Shown here one piece after another: positions 43,197 through 52,423 of a DNA stretch of 64,000 nt. The notes below the pieces were generated by a model. It was not told where the DNA came from and did no database searches. It was given only the letters and a program-made list of their open reading frames with translations. Source of the stretch: JAAZCI01 sp046462535 (GTDB taxonomy: Bacteria > Pseudomonadota > Gammaproteobacteria > Cardiobacteriales > Wohlfahrtiimonadaceae). The stretch spans positions 8,989 to 72,988 of the forward strand of contig JBKGVF010000021.1 of the NCBI GenBank assembly GCA_046462535.1. The letters run 5' to 3'. Made by a program: the position numbers and the translations under genes. Position 1 is the first letter of the stretch; each line of letters starts with the position of its first letter.

Positions 43197-44480
43197 ATGT
43201 TTAAACCCTTGTCGCTCTTTATTGGATTGCGTTATACCGCAGCTAAGCGAGAGAATAATTTCATCTCATTTATCTCATTTGTCTCAATCGGAGGTATTGC
43301 CCTAGGGGTAATGACGATGATTGTTGTCTTATCGGTGATGAATGGGTTTCAAAAGGAGGTGGCAGAGCGCAGTATCTCAATGGCGTTCCAAAACTCGGTT
43401 CTCAGTACTGAGGGCTACTTTGAGGATTGGGAGTCACTACGCTTAGCCACTAAAGAGGCACCTAATGTTATCGGTAGTGCCCCCTTTACTCAGGGGCAGG
43501 GGCTTGTGAACCATGATGGTGAGATGGCGCCTGTGACTGTTGTGGGGATCGATCCAGAGCATGAGGCTGAGGTCTCCCCCTTAACAGATAAGATTGAGAC
43601 TGCTAATGAGGCGTTTACCCAGCTTATTCCGGGCTCTTTTGATCTTTTAAAAGATCGGGAGTTTGGGGTGATTGTGGGTGTGGATATTGCGCGTAATCTA
43701 AATCTAGATATTGGGGATACTCTCTCACTCATTACCTCTGATATTAATGTTACAGTTGCAGGGCTAGCACCACGAATGAAACGACTTAAGGTGGTGGGCA
43801 TCTTTGAGATTGGGATGTATGAGTATGACTCCTCAACGATGTTAATGCATATTAATGATGCAGGACGCCTCTTTCGAATACCTCAAGGAGCAGTGGAGGG
43901 GTTGCGCTTAAAGCTTGAGGATCCTATGAAGGCGCGAGAGACTGCTGAGTATATGTACCAGCATCTAATGCGGGGGGATATTTTGATGCATACCTGGATT
44001 AATCAATTCTCCGCGCTCTTTAAGATGATTGAGATCGAAAAGCTCATTATGTTTATTATTATGAGCTTAATTGTCGCGGTAGCAGTCTTCAATGTAGTAT
44101 CGATGTTGGTGATGGTGGTAACAGAAAAGCGTTCTGAAATCGCAATTTTACGTACATTAGGAATGAGTCCTGCCAACATTATGATGATCTTTATGGTTCA
44201 AGGGATTTTCATCGGCTTTTTTGGGGCAATCATTGGGATTACTTTAGGTCTTCTCATCGCCTTTAATGTGGATGACTTGGTGAAATGGATCGAAGAGTTT
44301 GTTGGTAAAACACTCTTTGAGCCGAGTGTTTATCCAATTTCAGAGATACCGTCAGAAGTACTCTTTAGTGATGTTGCGATTGTAGCGGGTATCGCATTCC
44401 TTCTTGCAAGTATTGCAACGATCTATCCTGCGTGGAAAGCAGCACGAACACAGCCAGCGGAGGCGTTACGTTATGAGTAA
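43197..44480 (+). CDS. lolC: Lipoprotein-releasing ABC permease (LolC/LolE family)
   Basis: Extracts outer-membrane lipoproteins from the inner membrane with LolD. An N-terminal helix (FISFVSIGGIALGVMTMIVVLSVMNGFQ), a large periplasmic domain (about residues 50-260), and three C-terminal helices including MLVMVVTEKRSEIAILRTLGMS, the coupling helix. Only one permease gene precedes lolD; E. coli has lolC and lolE on both sides. It may be a single-subunit LolF-like homodimer unless a second gene lies elsewhere. Confidence 0.92.
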   Translation: MFKPLSLFIGLRYTAAKRENNFISFISFVSIGGIALGVMTMIVVLSVMNGFQKEVAERSISMAFQNSVLSTEGYFEDWESLRLATKEAPNVIGSAPFTQGQGLVNHDGEMAPVTVVGIDPEHEAEVSPLTDKIETANEAFTQLIPGSFDLLKDREFGVIVGVDIARNLNLDIGDTLSLITSDINVTVAGLAPRMKRLKVVGIFEIGMYEYDSSTMLMHINDAGRLFRIPQGAVEGLRLKLEDPMKARETAEYMYQHLMRGDILMHTWINQFSALFKMIEIEKLIMFIIMSLIVAVAVFNVVSMLVMVVTEKRSEIAILRTLGMSPANIMMIFMVQGIFIGFFGAIIGITLGLLIAFNVDDLVKWIEEFVGKTLFEPSVYPISEIPSEVLFSDVAIVAGIAFLLASIATIYPAWKAARTQPAEALRYE

Positions 44481-45171
44481 TCCAATCAGTAGTCGTCCAG
44501 TATTGCGGGCAGAAAATTTAACGAAATCCTTCTTCGAGCAGAAGAGTGAAGTGGTGGTGTTAAATGGAATCTCTCTTGCCATTGAACGGGGGGATAAGAT
44601 TGCCATTGTTGGGGCCTCAGGCTCAGGAAAAAGTACATTAATGCATCTTCTCTCGGGTCTCGATAAGCCTACATCGGGGGATGTCTACCTCCACGATCAC
44701 CACTTTAGTGCTGCTTCTGAGAAGATGCGGGGTGATTTGAGAAATCGCTACCTAGGCTTTATCTACCAGTTTCATCACCTTCTTCCAGAGTTTACTGCGC
44801 TCGATAATGTTGCGCTTCCATTGGTGATTGGTGGGGGGAGTATCGATGAGGCACGGGCGGCAGCAGAGTCACTCCTATTACGGGTGGGATTAAGTCACCG
44901 TATTACCCATAAGCCCAGTCAGCTTTCGGGGGGTGAGCGACAACGGGTTGCGATAGCACGGGCTTTAGTTACGACCCCATCTGTTGTACTAGCTGATGAG
45001 CCAACAGGGAATCTCGATGAGGAGAATGCTCATGCGATCTTCGATCTTATGTGTGAGATTAATGATGAAGTGGGAACGGCACTGGTTGTAGTCACTCACG
45101 ATAACTCGCTTGCTGCTAAGATGGATCAATGTTGGAAGATCCAAGATTATCAATTGACTCGGGAACATTAA
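44473..45171 (+). CDS. lolD: Lipoprotein-releasing system ATPase LolD
   Basis: ABC ATPase with Walker A GASGSGKST, LolD-specific YQFHHLLPEFTALDNVALPL around the Q-loop, signature LSGGERQRVAIARAL, Walker B VLADEPTGNLD and the His switch VVTHD. ATG 44473 overlaps the lolC stop by eight bases, giving coupled translation. Confidence 0.95.
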   Translation: MSNPISSRPVLRAENLTKSFFEQKSEVVVLNGISLAIERGDKIAIVGASGSGKSTLMHLLSGLDKPTSGDVYLHDHHFSAASEKMRGDLRNRYLGFIYQFHHLLPEFTALDNVALPLVIGGGSIDEARAAAESLLLRVGLSHRITHKPSQLSGGERQRVAIARALVTTPSVVLADEPTGNLDEENAHAIFDLMCEINDEVGTALVVVTHDNSLAAKMDQCWKIQDYQLTREH

Positions 45172-45174
45172 GTT

Positions 45175-45810
45175 ATGATCGCAGAATTTATCGATCTTTT
45201 TCTTCACGTCGACCAACACCTATTAGCGTTAGTAGAGAGTTATGGCCGTTGGCTCTATTTAATACTTATTCTTATTGTCTTTTGTGAAACCGGGTTAGTG
45301 GTCACTCCTTTTTTGCCAGGAGATTCACTACTCTTTGCAGCAGGCACATTGGCCGCAATGGGGTTGCTCAATATCTGGATCCTCTTCTTTACCTTGTTGG
45401 TAGCGGCTATTTTAGGTGATGCGGTAAATTATCAGATCGGTCTACGGATTGGGACAAAGCCGTTTAAACCTGATGCACGCATCTTTAAGTTGAAATATCT
45501 TGAGAAGACAGAGGGGTTTTACGCACGACATGGTGGGAAGACAATCATTATTGCGCGCTTTATCCCTATTGTACGGACATTTGCTCCCTTTGTTGCCGGT
45601 GCAGGCCGGATGGATTATCGCCGATTTACAACATTTAATATTATCGGAGCACTACTCTGGACAGGAAGTATGCTAGGGGGAGGATATCTTCTTGGTCAAC
45701 TACCATGGGTGGCGAAAAACTTCTCATTAATAGTCCTATTAATTATCTTTATCTCAATCCTGCCTATTCTCTTTGAAGTAGGGAAGCATTATTGGCAGAG
45801 GAGGAAATAG
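45175..45810 (+). CDS. DedA family membrane protein
   Basis: Inner-membrane protein of the VTT/DedA family, whose members are implicated in lipid carrier flipping and envelope proton balance. Landmarks: CETGLVVTPFLPGDSLLFAAG, GDAVNYQIGLRIG, and RFIPIVRTFAPFVAGAGRM, which carries the conserved arginines. Length 211. It starts three bases after lolD and is probably in the same operon; a lolCD-dedA pairing is not standard. Confidence 0.92.
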   Translation: MIAEFIDLFLHVDQHLLALVESYGRWLYLILILIVFCETGLVVTPFLPGDSLLFAAGTLAAMGLLNIWILFFTLLVAAILGDAVNYQIGLRIGTKPFKPDARIFKLKYLEKTEGFYARHGGKTIIIARFIPIVRTFAPFVAGAGRMDYRRFTTFNIIGALLWTGSMLGGGYLLGQLPWVAKNFSLIVLLIIFISILPILFEVGKHYWQRRK

Positions 45811-45861
45811 AGGTTGCAAGCATTGCCCTTTCAGACTAAAATTGCGGATGCAATCGTTAAT

Positions 45862-45908
45862 AGATTGCCCCTGCTGATAAAGGTATTTATCACCCTAAGA
45901 GGCAATCT
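45862..45908. repeat. Nested inverted repeat in the rho leader
   Basis: Outer arms AGATTGCC/GGCAATCT enclose a second inverted repeat GATAAA/TTTATC (45876-45891). It lies in the 256-base space before rho and may be an RNA hairpin. No T-run follows, so it is not a standard terminator. Confidence 0.4.
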
Positions 45909-46066
45909 CCCCCGCTTATTGGTAAGCATATAGAGCAGTTGAGTATGATGTTCTACCCCTAATTTATATCTGCATTACTTGTATATAACTTTTATATACC
46001 CACCACCCGATTGATTGTGTGGCGTTTTATGCAGCATTTCTATAATAATATTAATCAAAAACATTT

Positions 46067-47323
46067 ATGAATTTAACAGACTTAAAGAGCAAGACAGCAA
46101 CAGAGCTGATTGAGATCGCAGAAGAGATGAATCTTGAGGGTTCTACTCGGGCGAAGAAGCATGATTTAATTTTTTCCATCCTGCAGGCGCGTGCTAAGAG
46201 TGGTGAAGAGATCACTGGTGATGGCGTATTGGAAGTTTTAAGTGATGGGTATGGGTTCTTAAGAGGGGTAGATAGCTCCTTTTTAGCAGGGCCTGATGAT
46301 GTTTATATTAGCCCTTCACAGATTCGACGCTTCAATCTACGAACAGGTGATACGGTCTCTGGGATTATTCGTCCTCCAAAAGATAATGAGAAGTACTTCG
46401 CTTTAGTTAAGATTGAGGAGGTCAACTATGAGCCGGTGAAGAATGCTCGCCGTAAGGTGGCATTTGAGAATCTTACCCCGATCCATCCTGAAGAGCTCTT
46501 AAAGATGGAGCTCGGTAATGGATCAAGTGAAGATATTACGGCACGCCTAATTGATATGGTAGCTCCGATTGGTAAGGGGCAAAGAAGCATGATTGTCGCT
46601 CCACCTAAAGCGGGAAAGACCATCATGATGCAGAATATCGCGCAGTCGATTGCCATCAATCATCCTGAGGCCTATCTCATGGTGCTATTAATTGATGAGC
46701 GTCCAGAAGAGGTAACTGAGATGCAGCGCTTAGTTAAGGGGGATGTGGTGGCCTCAACCTTTGATGAGCCTGCGCTTCGTCACGTACAGGTGGCTGAGAT
46801 GGTGATTGAGAAGGCCCGCCGCTTAGTGGAGCATGGACGAGATGTGGTGATTCTTCTTGACTCAATGACCCGTCTTGCCCGCGCCTATAATACGGTGGTA
46901 CCCTCATCAGGAAAGGTGCTTTCAGGAGGGGTTGATGCAAATGCGCTCCATCGCCCTAAGCGCTTTTTTGGTGCCGCGCGCAATATTGAGCATGGTGGTA
47001 GCTTAACCATTATTGCTACGGCGATGGTGGATACGGGCTCTAAGATGGATGAAGTGATCTTTGAGGAGTTTAAAGGAACAGGTAACTCTGAGATTCAGCT
47101 CGATCGACGTATTGCCGAGAAGCGAATCTTCCCTGCAATTAATATTAATCGCTCAGGAACCCGCCGCGAAGAGCTGCTTGTAGATCCTGAGGAGCTTCAG
47201 AGAATGTGGATTTTACGTAAGCTTATTCACCCAATGGATGAGACACAAGCCCTTGAGTTTGTTCTCGATCGGATGCGTGAGACGAAGACGAATGCTGAGT
47301 TTTTTGCTTCAATGAAGAGCTAG
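46067..47323 (+). CDS. rho: Transcription termination factor Rho
   Basis: Hexameric RNA-dependent ATPase ending transcripts and coupling transcription to translation. RNA-binding OB domain (GVLEVLSDGYGFLRG, DDVYISPSQIRRFNLRTGD), Walker A PPKAGKT (about residues 180-186), Walker B VVILLDSMTRLARAYN, Q-loop and R-loop (GGVDANALHRPKRFFGAAR). Length 418 equals E. coli (419). The long leader may hold the autogenous Rho-dependent attenuation known elsewhere. Confidence 0.97.
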   Translation: MNLTDLKSKTATELIEIAEEMNLEGSTRAKKHDLIFSILQARAKSGEEITGDGVLEVLSDGYGFLRGVDSSFLAGPDDVYISPSQIRRFNLRTGDTVSGIIRPPKDNEKYFALVKIEEVNYEPVKNARRKVAFENLTPIHPEELLKMELGNGSSEDITARLIDMVAPIGKGQRSMIVAPPKAGKTIMMQNIAQSIAINHPEAYLMVLLIDERPEEVTEMQRLVKGDVVASTFDEPALRHVQVAEMVIEKARRLVEHGRDVVILLDSMTRLARAYNTVVPSSGKVLSGGVDANALHRPKRFFGAARNIEHGGSLTIIATAMVDTGSKMDEVIFEEFKGTGNSEIQLDRRIAEKRIFPAININRSGTRREELLVDPEELQRMWILRKLIHPMDETQALEFVLDRMRETKTNAEFFASMKS

Positions 47324-47374
47324 GCTTGTTTTATAGGGAGGGATTGAGTAAAATGTATCCCTTAAATTTATTTC

Positions 47375-47432
47375 CTTATCGGTCAGAGCGGTACTGTTAG
47401 CGCCCTGAAGTTGACGAACTAACACCGATAAG
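47375..47432 (+). ncRNA. Structured leader RNA upstream of rpmE2 (L31 leader candidate)
   Basis: CTTATCGGT (47375-47383) pairs perfectly with ACCGATAAG (47424-47432), enclosing an inner stem GTTAG/CTAAC (47396-47400 with 47419-47423) and an 18-base loop. It ends 47 bases before the L31 start. Autogenous leaders of ribosomal protein L31 are known in several bacterial groups; membership of one is inferred from position and structure. Confidence 0.55.
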
Positions 47433-47479
47433 TGGGATAGAACCGGTTTTATCAATTTTTTATATATGGATGAATGATT

Positions 47480-47719
47480 ATGTCAGACAAAGAATTAAAT
47501 TATCGCCCAGTAGTATTCCAAGACGCTTCGAGCGATTTTGCAATCTTAACCCGTTCTACGGTAAAAACAACAGAGACAATTCAGTGGGAAGATGGGAATG
47601 AGTACCCACTTTACCGCGTCGATGTTACATCAGCATCACACCCCTTCTTTACAGGTGAGCAGAACATCTTAGACTCTGAGGGTCGTGTTGATCGCTTCCG
47701 TAAAAAATACGGTCGTTAA
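47480..47719 (+). CDS. rpmE2: 50S ribosomal protein L31 type B
   Basis: Small ribosomal protein at the subunit bridge. NYRPVVFQDASSDFAILTRSTV and HPFFTGEQNILDSEGRVDRFRKKYGR are diagnostic of L31. It has no cysteines, so it is the zinc-free type B form. GGA nine bases before ATG 47480 suggests that start; ATG 47474 is two codons earlier. If no type A copy exists, this is the constitutive form. No Zur-like palindrome was seen upstream. Confidence 0.93.
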   Translation: MSDKELNYRPVVFQDASSDFAILTRSTVKTTETIQWEDGNEYPLYRVDVTSASHPFFTGEQNILDSEGRVDRFRKKYGR

Positions 47720-47748
47720 TTGGATCAATCTGTGTGAACTATTTAGGA

Positions 47749-47779
47749 GCATCTGTTATTTAGGCAGATGCTTTTTTTT
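47749..47779 (+). terminator. rpmE2 terminator
   Basis: Stem GCATCTG/CAGATGC with a nine-base loop and eight T residues. Confidence 0.88.
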
Positions 47780-47828
47780 GCACCCGCTTTTATTGCACTA
47801 TTGATAAACAGAGTAAGGAGCTATAGCG

Positions 47829-48863
47829 ATGATGAGATGGTTGATTCGAACGATTCTTTTTCGTATCGATCCTGAGCGAGCACACCGGCTAACTTTTACG
47901 TTGTTGGCAATACTCAATAAGATTCCTGGCATGAAACGATTCTTAACGATGCTCTATCAGAGCGACTCTCCTAAGCTAAAACGGGAGCTATTTGGCTTAA
48001 CATTTGCCCATCCTGTGGGGTTGGCTGCCGGTTTTGATAAAGATGCAAAAGCGTATGAGATGTTGGCGGCATTGGGATTCTCATTTATTGAGGTTGGGAC
48101 CTTAACCCCAAAAGCTCAAGGGGGAAATCCTAAAAAACGGCTCTTTCGTTTAGTAGAGGATGAAGCCATCATCAACCGTATGGGATTTAATAATGAGGGT
48201 GTAGAGGCGGCTAAACTTCGCCTTATGCGTAATCGTGGAGTGCTGATTGGGGGAAATATTGGTAAGAATCGGAAGACCCCTAATTATCTTGCAGCTGAAG
48301 ATTACATAATGGCATTTAATGAGCTTTTCGATTATGTTGATTATTTTGTTGTGAATGTAAGCTCTCCAAATACGCCAAATTTACGGGCACTACAGGAGCG
48401 GGCACCATTAACGGCACTCCTCAATCGTCTTCAGGAGGAGAATCAGCGAAAACCAAAGCGAAAGCCGATTCTACTAAAGATCGCTCCCGATCTAACGAAT
48501 GAGCAGCTTCACGATATTATTGCCATTGTTAAAGAGAGCCGAATTGATGGGGCTATCGCAACGAATACTACTCTTAGCAGGGAGGGGTTACGTAGTATCA
48601 ATCGGGAGGAGGCGGGGGGATTAAGTGGAAGGCCATTAGCAAAACGCTCAACCGAAGTGATTCGTTTCTTAGTTGAAGAGAGCAATCACGCTTTTCCCGT
48701 TATTGGTGTTGGGGGGATTCATTCAGCGAAGGATGCATTAGAGAAGCTTGATGCAGGGGCGTCGCTAATTCAGCTTTACAGTGGCTTTATCTATGAAGGT
48801 CCACGATTAATTCAAGAGATTAATCGAGCCATTCTTAAAGAGGAAGAGGGGCAGATTAAGTAG
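47829..48863 (+). CDS. pyrD: Dihydroorotate dehydrogenase (quinone), class 2
   Basis: Membrane-associated flavoprotein oxidising dihydroorotate to orotate and passing electrons to quinone, upstream of PyrE in UMP synthesis. N-terminal amphipathic helices, then GLAAGFDKDAKAYEMLAALGF, IEVGTLTPKAQGGNPKKRLFRL, VVNVSSPNTPNLR (the class 2 catalytic Ser) and VGGIHSAKDALEKLDAGASLIQLYSG. Length 344. Unlike PyrF/PyrE it looks like a normal gammaproteobacterial protein. Confidence 0.96.
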   Translation: MMRWLIRTILFRIDPERAHRLTFTLLAILNKIPGMKRFLTMLYQSDSPKLKRELFGLTFAHPVGLAAGFDKDAKAYEMLAALGFSFIEVGTLTPKAQGGNPKKRLFRLVEDEAIINRMGFNNEGVEAAKLRLMRNRGVLIGGNIGKNRKTPNYLAAEDYIMAFNELFDYVDYFVVNVSSPNTPNLRALQERAPLTALLNRLQEENQRKPKRKPILLKIAPDLTNEQLHDIIAIVKESRIDGAIATNTTLSREGLRSINREEAGGLSGRPLAKRSTEVIRFLVEESNHAFPVIGVGGIHSAKDALEKLDAGASLIQLYSGFIYEGPRLIQEINRAILKEEEGQIK

Positions 48864-49096
48864 AGGGAGTATCACATTACATTCTATAAAGCGAGCAGTT
48901 GTTGTGCAATTGTAGTGGATTGGAAGTGTGACAATTTATCAAGGATTATTACTCATAAATAACGATAAAAATTTAGCGATTATTTCCTTCTTGAGTATAA
49001 TAGCGAAGCAATTGTTGTTTATTTGTAGTAGCTCCCATAGAGTATTAACTATAATTTGAAGCACAAATAAATTAAAACTAGAGAGGAGATTAGGAG

Positions 49097-50380
49097 ATGT
49101 CTAAGTCCAGAACCGTAACCCTTACGGATAATGAGACCAAAAAGAGTGTAGATCTACCAGTATATGAGTCGGTATTAGGGAATCCTGTTGTCGATATTGG
49201 TACCTTAAACCGTGATATGGGGATGTTTAGTTTCGATCCAGGATATGTCTCTACCGCCAGCTGTGAAAGTGCTATTACCTATCTTGATGGTGAGAAGGGG
49301 GAGTTACTCTACCGAGGCTATCCCATTGAGCAGTTAGCAGAACACTCAAACTATCTCGATGTAACATATCTTTTATGGACAGGAGAGTTGCCAACACCTG
49401 AGCAGTCAGCTGAGTATCGCGATACCATCATGTCGCATACGTTAATCCATGAGAAGATGAAAAAGTTCCTTCAAGGGTTTCGCCACGACTCACATCCAAT
49501 GGCGATGTTAACAGGTACCGTAGCCTCAATGGCTGGTTTCTATCATGACAAGCTCGATATCTATGATCCTGAGCATCGTATGATTATTGCTCATCGCTTA
49601 ATCTCTAAAGTGCCAACGATTGCTGCTTTCTCCCATAAGCATGCAAAGGGTGAACCATACCGCTACCCAAAGAATGATCACTCATACGCGGGTAACTTCC
49701 TGCAGATGATGTTCTCTAACCCCTGTGAAGAGTATGAAGTTGATCCTGTTGCAGAGCGAGCTATTGATGTTCTCTTCATGTTACATGCAGATCATGAGCA
49801 GAATGCCTCTACCTCGACAGTACGCTTAGCGGGCTCATCAGGTGCTAACCCCTTTGCGGCAGTAGCTGCAGGGATTGGTTGTCTCTGGGGTGCTTCTCAC
49901 GGTGGTGCGAATGAGGCGGTTCTCAATATGCTCACCGAGATTGGTGATGTGAAGAATATTCCTAAATATATTGATAAAGCGAAAGATCGTAATGATCCAT
50001 TCCGCTTAATGGGCTTTGGTCATCGTGTATATAAGAACTTTGATCCACGAGCGAAAATCATTAAAGGAATTGCCGATGAAGTACTGGCAAAATATGGGAA
50101 TGATCCGCTTATGGAGATTGCAAAGCGTCTTGAGGAGATTGCGCTTAAAGATGAGTACTTTATTGAGCGTAAACTCTATCCGAATGTGGATTTCTACTCA
50201 GGTATTATCTATAAAGCATTAGGTATTCCCGTTAATATGTTTACTTCAATGTTTGCTATTGGCCGTATTAGTGGTTGGATTAGCCATTGGGCTGAGATGA
50301 TCTCAGATCCTAACATGAAGATTGGCCGTCCTCGTCAACGCTATATTGGTCCTAAGCGTCGTGAGATGCCCAATCTATAA
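49097..50380 (+). CDS. gltA: Citrate synthase
   Basis: Condenses acetyl-CoA and oxaloacetate. Hexameric type II form: AITYLDGEKGELLYRGYPIEQ, catalytic His in LHADHEQNASTSTVR and in GASHGGANEAV, MGFGHRVYKNFDPRA, and the catalytic Asp in PNVDFYSGIIY. Length 427 as in E. coli. icd and gltA are both in this window, giving two core TCA enzymes. A terminator follows. Confidence 0.97.
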   Translation: MSKSRTVTLTDNETKKSVDLPVYESVLGNPVVDIGTLNRDMGMFSFDPGYVSTASCESAITYLDGEKGELLYRGYPIEQLAEHSNYLDVTYLLWTGELPTPEQSAEYRDTIMSHTLIHEKMKKFLQGFRHDSHPMAMLTGTVASMAGFYHDKLDIYDPEHRMIIAHRLISKVPTIAAFSHKHAKGEPYRYPKNDHSYAGNFLQMMFSNPCEEYEVDPVAERAIDVLFMLHADHEQNASTSTVRLAGSSGANPFAAVAAGIGCLWGASHGGANEAVLNMLTEIGDVKNIPKYIDKAKDRNDPFRLMGFGHRVYKNFDPRAKIIKGIADEVLAKYGNDPLMEIAKRLEEIALKDEYFIERKLYPNVDFYSGIIYKALGIPVNMFTSMFAIGRISGWISHWAEMISDPNMKIGRPRQRYIGPKRREMPNL

Positions 50381-50454
50381 TTCAGAAATAGCATTATCGG
50401 AGCGATCATTTAATTAAGATGAATAATCGACTGATCAATTTAATTTAACTAATG

Positions 50455-50492
50455 GTGGCGTGGGAGGGTTCTTCTACGCCACTTTTTCTTTT
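50455..50492 (+). terminator. gltA terminator
   Basis: Stem GTGGCGT/ACGCCAC, 14-base loop, then TTTTTCTTTTTT. It lies 25 bases before the eno start, so eno transcription must start within or before it by read-through. Confidence 0.75.
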
Positions 50493-50516
50493 TTACTCTT
50501 TAAGGAGATAGATATT

Positions 50517-51803
50517 ATGTCAGTGATTCAATCACTCGTTGCAAGGGAAGTTCTCGATTCTCGAGGCAATCCAACAGTTTGGGTTAAGGCGGAGTTAGCT
50601 TCAGGGGCTACTGGTACAGCATCGGTGCCAAGCGGCGCATCAACAGGAGCAAAAGAGGCGGTTGAGCTGCGTGATGGCGAGAAGAATCGCTATGGTGGCA
50701 AAGGGGTCTTAAAGGCGTGTGCCAATGTCAATGGACCAATTCTTGAAGCGCTCAAAGGGATGGATGCTACTGATCAGGCTGCTATCGATCAGAAGTTGAT
50801 TGAGCTTGATGGCACTGATAATAAGGAGAATTTAGGGGCGAATGCGCTCTTAGGGGTATCACTTGCAATTGCCCATGCAGTGGCAAATGAGAAAGGGATT
50901 CCTCTCTACCGTTATATTAATGATCAGCCAAAGTATCAGATGCCTGTGCCGATGATGAATATCTTAAATGGTGGTGCCCATGCGGATAACTCAGTAGATA
51001 TTCAGGAGTTTATGATTCTTCCTGTTGGAGCCCCAACCTTTGCTGAAGCGGTTCGTTATGGCGCAGAGATCTTCCATGAGCTCCGTAATGTGCTTACAGA
51101 AAAAGGATTAGCGACAGGGGTGGGTGATGAGGGTGGATTTGCTCCTAATCTCGGCTCTAATGAAGAGGCGTTAGAGGTTATTATGACCGCAATTAAAAAT
51201 GCCGGTTATGAGGCGGGTAAAGATGTCTATCTAGGATTAGATATTGCTGCATCTGAATTCTATAAAGAGGGGGCATATCATCTTGAGTCGGAGGGGAAAG
51301 AGTTTACCTCGGCTGAGTTTGCAGCCTTTTTAGAGGATTGGGTGGATCGTTATCCCATTATCTCTATCGAGGATGGTATGGATGAAGATGATTGGGAGGG
51401 GTGGGCAGAGCTCACTAAACGGATTGGTGATCGGGTGCAGATTGTTGGTGATGACCTTTTTGTAACCAATACCACTCTCTTAAAAGAGGGGATTGAGAAG
51501 GGGATTGCCAACTCGATCTTAATCAAGCCTAATCAGATCGGAACATTAACGGAGACCATTGCTGCCATCAATATGGCAGAAGAGGGGGGGTATACCTCTG
51601 TAGTCTCTCACCGATCAGGGGAGACTGCCGATGTAACAATCGCTGATCTTGCTGCGGCAACCTTTAGCACACAAATTAAGACCGGATCACTTTGTCGCTC
51701 TGATCGTGTTGCAAAGTATAATCGCTTAATCTGTATTGAAGCAGAGTTAGGAGATGCCGCTAAGTACGCTGGAAAAGAGGCTTTTAAAGCGGTGAAGTTT
51801 TAA
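50517..51803 (+). CDS. eno: Enolase
   Basis: Converts 2-phosphoglycerate to PEP. Motifs: AREVLDSRGNPTVWV, VPSGASTGAKEAVELRDG, GVGDEGGFAPNL, the Mg ligands in SIEDGMDEDDWEGW and VGDDLFVTN, and LIKPNQIGTLTET with SHRSGETAD. AAGGAG precedes ATG 50517; a longer open frame upstream is terminator DNA. Length 428. pyrG and ftsB, common enterobacterial neighbours, are absent. Confidence 0.97.
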   Translation: MSVIQSLVAREVLDSRGNPTVWVKAELASGATGTASVPSGASTGAKEAVELRDGEKNRYGGKGVLKACANVNGPILEALKGMDATDQAAIDQKLIELDGTDNKENLGANALLGVSLAIAHAVANEKGIPLYRYINDQPKYQMPVPMMNILNGGAHADNSVDIQEFMILPVGAPTFAEAVRYGAEIFHELRNVLTEKGLATGVGDEGGFAPNLGSNEEALEVIMTAIKNAGYEAGKDVYLGLDIAASEFYKEGAYHLESEGKEFTSAEFAAFLEDWVDRYPIISIEDGMDEDDWEGWAELTKRIGDRVQIVGDDLFVTNTTLLKEGIEKGIANSILIKPNQIGTLTETIAAINMAEEGGYTSVVSHRSGETADVTIADLAAATFSTQIKTGSLCRSDRVAKYNRLICIEAELGDAAKYAGKEAFKAVKF

Positions 51804-51893
51804 TTAGCTTTAAGGGAACGATTGATATTATCACTTTCGATAAACAATCGCATAACCCCTTTAAATAGCGGTTAGAAGGAAAATAAATTTGAA

Positions 51894-51925
51894 GTAGGAC
51901 TAATATGGTACTATATTAGTCCTAC
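51894..51925. promoter_or_regulatory. Perfect 13-bp inverted repeat, suf operator
   Basis: GTAGGACTAATAT is mirrored by ATATTAGTCCTAC around a six-base centre, ending 24 bases before the regulator start. It overlaps the probable -10 (TATATT). It is the expected target of the Rrf2 regulator encoded next, so binding would shut the suf promoter. Confidence 0.75.
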
Positions 51926-51949
51926 ATTCATTTTAAGAGAAGAGAAACC

Positions 51950-52396
51950 TTGAGAATTACACGAGAAACCGATTACGCCATTGTTGCAGCAACTTATCTG
52001 GCAGAAGCCGATAAGCCTGTCAGCGCCGCCCAAATAGCGGAAGACTCAGGGCTGAATGGCTCATTAGTAAGTAAGGTTCTTAAGTTATTAGTAAGAGCAG
52101 ATCTTCTAATATCAAAGCGAGGAGTCTATGGGGGCTATCAACTTAAAAAGAATCCGGAGTTAATTTCGCTTTTAGATATTATCGTTGCCATTGAGGGGCC
52201 GATGGCGATTAATGCCTGTGTTGATCATGATAACCCTTGCGACCGCAAGGATGATTGTGATTTAGCACCTCATTGGAGAATTATCAACCAGAAGTTGTAT
52301 AGCAGCTTCTCGAGCATCACGCTATTAGAGCTACTAGGGCAGCCAAAGCACTTAAAACGGAAGTTAGCAATACAACCGACGGTAGTTAATCAATAA
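51950..52396 (+). CDS. Rrf2 family Fe-S regulator of the suf operon (SufR/IscR-like)
   Basis: A winged-helix repressor likely sensing an Fe-S cluster. N-terminal MRITRETDYAIVAATYLAE and HTH ISAAQIAEDSGLNGSLVSKVL-type helix are Rrf2; ligand cysteines lie in NACVDHDNPCDRKDDCD (residues about 86-100). Start codon is TTG, behind AAGAGAAGAG. It leads the sufBCDS operon with 27 bases to sufB. The perfect palindrome at its promoter suggests autoregulation. Confidence 0.88.
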   Translation: MRITRETDYAIVAATYLAEADKPVSAAQIAEDSGLNGSLVSKVLKLLVRADLLISKRGVYGGYQLKKNPELISLLDIIVAIEGPMAINACVDHDNPCDRKDDCDLAPHWRIINQKLYSSFSSITLLELLGQPKHLKRKLAIQPTVVNQ

Positions 52397-52423
52397 CAAT
52401 AGTTAAATTAAGTATGGGTAATT

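Noticed and set aside
47324..47479. Zur operator before L31 type B
   Set aside because: No GATATGTTATAACATATC-like palindrome seen.
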